Of a DNA stretch of 64,000 nt, positions 61,072-64,000 are shown piece by piece. The notes under the pieces were generated by a model. The model was not told the origin of the DNA. It did no database searches and worked only from the letters and a program-made list of their open reading frames with translations. A program made the position numbers and the translations under genes. Source of the DNA: Achromobacter sp. RTa (GTDB taxonomy: Bacteria > Pseudomonadota > Gammaproteobacteria > Burkholderiales > Burkholderiaceae_B); the NCBI RefSeq assembly GCF_000757485.1, contig NZ_JPYO01000043.1, positions 185,084-249,083 on the forward strand. The letters run 5' to 3'. The stretch's first letter is position 1. Every line of letters begins with the position of its first letter.

Positions 61072-62072
61072 GCCGCTTCCTTGCCTTGGAGCGCGCCGCG
61101 CAGGTACGACAGCGCGTCGCTGCCGCTGGAGAGGGCGTGCGCGCCTATGCGTTCGTGCCAATGGGTTTCCGATCCGCCGGCCAGCCGCCATTCGCGCAGC
61201 CGCCGGGTATAGAGTTGCAGGTCGTATTCTTCGGTGATGCCGATCGCGCCGTGCACCGCGTGCGCGATGTCGGCCACCAGCGGCGCTGCCTGGCTGGCGC
61301 GCGCCTTGCCGGTCGCGGCCAGCAGCGGGGCGGGTTGGCCCTCGCCGCCCTGGAATGCCAACTGCGCCGCCATGCGGGCGGCCCACACCTGTTCGGCCAT
61401 CACGCTGATCTGTTGCTGCACCGCCTGGAACCGCCCAATGGGCTTGCCGAACTGCGAACGCTGGTTGGCGTAGTCCAGCGTCATGGCCAGCACCCGCTCC
61501 AGCGCGCCCGCGATCAGGCCCGCGTAGGCGGCAGCGGCCAGCACGTCCAAGGGCGCGCCGTTCTCCACGCTTTCGGCGTCCGCCAACGCCCATGAGGCTT
61601 CGGCGGCCAGGTTGCCATGCACGCCATTGGGATCGATGCAGGCGGCCTGGGTGGGCAGCAGCCACGTCTGCCCGCCGGCTTCGGCCAGCACGTAGTCCGC
61701 GGTCCGCACCCAAGGCACGTTCGTCCCGTGCAGGCGCCCCTCGCGAAGCGCGAGGCCTTGCGGCGCCAGGGCGATGGAACCCGTAGGTTGCGGACGTTGC
61801 GCGCGGCAAAGCCAGGCGCGCGCCAGCAGGGTATGGGCGACGGGGTAGGGGCAAAGATGGCGGCCGGCCGCCAGCACGATGGGCAGCGCCTCGGCCAGGT
61901 CCAGCCCCGCGCCGCCGTTCTCTTGCGGCACCAGCGCGTCGCCGAAACCGGCTTCTTCGCAAGCCTGCCAGGCCTCGGCGGGCCGTTGCCCCTGTTCGGC
62001 GCGGCGGATGACGTCGGCCGTGCAGGTTTGCGCGAAGAGGCGTTCGGCGGCGTCGCCAAAAATGTTGTCCAT
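61068..62072 (-). CDS. acyl-CoA dehydrogenase, shorter subunit
   Basis: 334-residue member of the acyl-CoA dehydrogenase family. The N-terminal region (CEEAGFGDALVPQENGGAGLDLAEALPIVLAAGRH) and C-terminal helices (RSQFGKPIGRFQAVQQQISVMAEQVWAARMAAQLAF, then AHAVHGAIGITEEYDLQLYTRRLREW) are typical. The middle beta domain is shorter than usual. FAD binding is expected, but no catalytic Glu could be placed. It starts 11 nt after the end of the 382-residue dehydrogenase gene. Such pairs often form hetero-tetramers (alpha2 beta2), which is inferred here. Confidence 0.88.
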   Translation of the reverse strand: MDNIFGDAAERLFAQTCTADVIRRAEQGQRPAEAWQACEEAGFGDALVPQENGGAGLDLAEALPIVLAAGRHLCPYPVAHTLLARAWLCRAQRPQPTGSIALAPQGLALREGRLHGTNVPWVRTADYVLAEAGGQTWLLPTQAACIDPNGVHGNLAAEASWALADAESVENGAPLDVLAAAAYAGLIAGALERVLAMTLDYANQRSQFGKPIGRFQAVQQQISVMAEQVWAARMAAQLAFQGGEGQPAPLLAATGKARASQAAPLVADIAHAVHGAIGITEEYDLQLYTRRLREWRLAGGSETHWHERIGAHALSSGSDALSYLRGALQGKEAA

Positions 62073-62083
62073 GACAGTCGTCC

Positions 62084-63232
62084 TTATCGAAGGCCAAGTC
62101 CGCGCGCGATGATGCCGCGCAGGATTTCGCGGGTGCCGCCGCGCAGCGAGAAGGTGGGCGCCACCTGTTCCAGGTAGGCCAGCGTGCGCAGCAGCGGCAG
62201 GGGAGGCGGCACGTCCGGGCGGCGCGCCAGCGTATCGCCGATCAGGCGCGGAATGGCCTGCTCCAGTTCGGTGCCCAGGTCTTTCACGAGCGCGGCTTCT
62301 GTGGCGGGGCTGAGCCCGGCCGCGAGCTTGCCCGCGATCGACAACGACATCGCGCGCAGCACCGCCATCTGCGACAGGATGCTGCCCAGGACGGCGCGGT
62401 CGTTGGCGTCTTCCGCCTGGCCGCGGCAATGCGCGAGCCAGCATTCCAGGAGCGCGATGCTGGAGTACAGGCGCTCCGGGCCGCTGCGCTCGAAGGCCAG
62501 TTCGGCGTTCACTTGAGCCCAGCCGGCGCCCTCGGCGCCGATCAGGGCGTCCTCGGCCAGCTCTACGTTGTCGAAGAACACTTCGGAGAAATGCGCATCG
62601 CCCGCCAGGTCTTCGATGGGGCGGATCGAGACGCCCGGCGACGACAGATCCACGATGAATTGCGACAGCCCCTGGTGGCGGTCTTCGGCGGTGCCGGACG
62701 TGCGGACCAGCGCAATCATGTAGTGCGAGCGATGCGCGTTGGTCGTCCAGATCTTGCTGCCGTTCAGGCGCCAGCCGCCGGCGGACGGCGCGGCGCGGGT
62801 CCGGATGCTGGCCAGGTCGGAGCCCGATCCGGGTTCGCTCATGCCGATGCAGAAGAACGCTTCCGCGCGGCAGATGCGAGGCAGGTAGAACGCCTGCTGC
62901 GCGGGCGTGCCGTACTTCAGGATCAGGGGGGCGCTCTGGCGGTCGGCGATCCAGTGGGCGGACACCGGTGCGCCCGCGCCCAGCAGTTCCTCGGACAGGA
63001 CGAAGCGCGCGAAATGGCCGCGCGCCGATCCGCCGTGTTCTCGCGGCAGGGTCAGGCCCAGCCATCCTCGTTCGGCCAGTTGGCGGCTGAAGCCGGCGTC
63101 GAAGCCCATCCACGACCGGGCCCGTTCGTCGGGCTCGAGGCCGTCCAGCGTTTGCGCCAGGAAGTCCCGGACTTCGGCGCGCAAGGCTTCGTCTTCGGGA
63201 GGGATGGCGGTAAGTTCCAGCGTATCTATCAT
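62084..63232 (-). CDS. acyl-CoA dehydrogenase, larger subunit
   Basis: 382-residue acyl-CoA dehydrogenase. The FAD/substrate segment is FFCIGMSEPGSGSDLASIRTRA then GGWRLNGSKIWTTNAHRSHYMIALVRTS (quoted in part). The C-terminal active-site region, YEGT in medium-chain enzymes, reads LRGGTREILRGIIARGLGL: Gly replaces Glu, so the catalytic base must lie elsewhere or in the partner subunit. ATG 63232 (MIDTLELTAIPPE) is chosen because the conserved domain starts soon after. First gene of a minus-strand operon, divergent from the Bug gene. Confidence 0.92.
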   Translation of the reverse strand: MIDTLELTAIPPEDEALRAEVRDFLAQTLDGLEPDERARSWMGFDAGFSRQLAERGWLGLTLPREHGGSARGHFARFVLSEELLGAGAPVSAHWIADRQSAPLILKYGTPAQQAFYLPRICRAEAFFCIGMSEPGSGSDLASIRTRAAPSAGGWRLNGSKIWTTNAHRSHYMIALVRTSGTAEDRHQGLSQFIVDLSSPGVSIRPIEDLAGDAHFSEVFFDNVELAEDALIGAEGAGWAQVNAELAFERSGPERLYSSIALLECWLAHCRGQAEDANDRAVLGSILSQMAVLRAMSLSIAGKLAAGLSPATEAALVKDLGTELEQAIPRLIGDTLARRPDVPPPLPLLRTLAYLEQVAPTFSLRGGTREILRGIIARGLGLR

Positions 63233-63325
63233 GGGGCGCTCCGATGCGGACAGGGCGCCGTGCAAGGCGCCGAAATCCACTATCCGCGAACGTGCTGAAA
63301 GCTGTCCAATATTATTTTTTTGATT

Positions 63326-63348
63326 TTCGATACTGTATTCATATCGAA
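63326..63348. promoter_or_regulatory. inverted repeat in divergent promoter (candidate LysR site)
   Basis: Arms TTCGATA (63326-63332) and TATCGAA (63342-63348) separated by 9 bp, inside the 247-bp AT-rich gap between the acyl-CoA dehydrogenase operon and the Bug gene. A related word CAGTATCGG follows at 63371-63379. LysR sites are often of this size, but the assignment is tentative. Confidence 0.5.
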
Positions 63349-63479
63349 GACGGTGGCACGGCAATATCCGTTCAGTATCGGAAGCGCAAAAATTAATATT
63401 AGACGGCACCTTCCGGCATGCCTACCCTGGACCTGGCCATCGCGCCCGGCGCGACGAGCGACAACAACAGGAGACAAGC

Positions 63480-64000
63480 ATGAAGAAGGCAATGCGCCTA
63501 TTGGCGCTGGTTTGCGCCGCATGGCTGGCGCAACCCGCGGCGGCGGTCCACGCCGCGTATCCCGACAAACCCATCCGGCTGATCGTATCGTTTCCGCCAG
63601 GCAGCGGCACCGACAGCAACGCCCGCTACGTGGCCCAAAAAATGGAAGAGAAGCTGGGCGTGGCGGTCACCGTCGAGAACCGGCCGGGCGGCAACAGTTT
63701 CATCGCGGCGCAGGCGGTGGCCACGGCGGAGCCGGACGGCTACACGCTGCTGCTGGCCAGCAATTCCCCGGTGGCGACCAATGCCGCCATGTTCAAGCAC
63801 CTGCCGTACGATCCGGTCAAGGACTTCGCGCCGGTCGCGCGGCTGGGCTATGGCGCGATGGCCCTGGCGGTGAAGGCAGACGCGCCGTACAAGACGGTGG
63901 CGGACCTGGTGGACGCGGCCCGCAAGCGCCCGGGCGAACTGAATTTCGGCAGCGGCAGCGCGTCCTACCAGATCGCCACCGAACTGTTCCTGTCCATGGG
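63480..64000 (+). CDS. Bug-family tripartite tricarboxylate transporter receptor (cut by window end)
   Basis: First 173 residues of a Bug receptor; the reading frame is open to the last base. Signal peptide ends AAAVHA/AYP. Motifs YPDKPIRLIVSFPPGSGTDSNAR, VENRPGGNSFIAAQAVATAEPDGYTLLLASNSPVATN and LPYDPVKDFAPVARLGYG (quoted in part) are canonical. AGGAGA lies 5 nt before ATG 63480. Divergent from the acyl-CoA dehydrogenase/CoA-transferase operon, so it likely binds the acid that this operon degrades. Completeness cannot be judged here. Confidence 0.93.
   Translation, partial: MKKAMRLLALVCAAWLAQPAAAVHAAYPDKPIRLIVSFPPGSGTDSNARYVAQKMEEKLGVAVTVENRPGGNSFIAAQAVATAEPDGYTLLLASNSPVATNAAMFKHLPYDPVKDFAPVARLGYGAMALAVKADAPYKTVADLVDAARKRPGELNFGSGSASYQIATELFLSM

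Overview
The window is GC-rich DNA with tightly packed operons and many ATGA start/stop overlaps. Gene content points to a betaproteobacterium of the Alcaligenaceae (Bordetella/Achromobacter type): two Bug-type solute receptors, a DUF2863-earP-efp cluster with rhamnosylation-type EF-P, DUF2968 and DUF1178 proteins, separate acnA and acnB, and a CaiB/acyl-CoA dehydrogenase cluster. The genus assignment is inference from gene content, not from a search.

Layout. 1-1000: an 82-bp tandem repeat and a secreted thermonuclease-like protein. 1069-7485: a peptide ABC importer with YejABEF architecture. 7500-11790 (minus): a MarR regulator, a very glycine-rich lipoprotein with an internal duplication, and a TpsB/FhaC-type outer-membrane transporter with no recognisable TpsA partner. 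An AT-rich gap and an MHYT membrane sensor follow. 13241-26965: a complete Flp/Tad pilus locus (flp, tadV, two tadE-like pseudopilins, cpaB, secretin cpaC, tadZ, tadA, tadB, tadC, tadD, a DUF3613 protein, tadG), ending in a sigma-54 activator that is joined to tadG by a 17-codon minicistron. 27082-32698: DUF2968, DUF1178, a second repeat cluster, efp with its Arg32 modifying enzyme earP, a DUF2863 gene and a YgiD-like dioxygenase.

32982-35687 and 52669-55260 hold the two aconitases, acnA and acnB, both on minus. They lie 17 kb apart, share an identical 21-bp inverted repeat upstream, and have near-identical terminator stems. Between them are three groups: a LysR-controlled SDR/acyl-CoA ligase/Bug-receptor operon (36032-40530); a GntR regulator divergent from a branched-chain-type ABC importer joined to an M20 amidohydrolase and an M81 (MlrC-like) metallopeptidase (40574-49140), with a perfect 26-bp palindrome in the divergent promoter; and a repeat-dense spacer ahead of a Fur-box TonB receptor (49141-51860).

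55446-64000: two overlapping genes for membrane proteins of unknown function (one with a zinc ribbon), a TauE/SafE permease, a CBS-pair protein, and a minus-strand operon of two acyl-CoA dehydrogenases and a CaiB-type CoA-transferase with a LysR gene. This operon is divergent from a Bug receptor cut by the window end.

Most notable signals: a G5 run where the tadV and tadE reading frames appear shifted; the double-ATGA minicistron before the pilus regulator; the shared aconitase operator; the 26-bp palindrome; the TpsB/glycine-rich lipoprotein pair, with a missing key Arg in TpsB; and two families of dispersed intergenic repeats.
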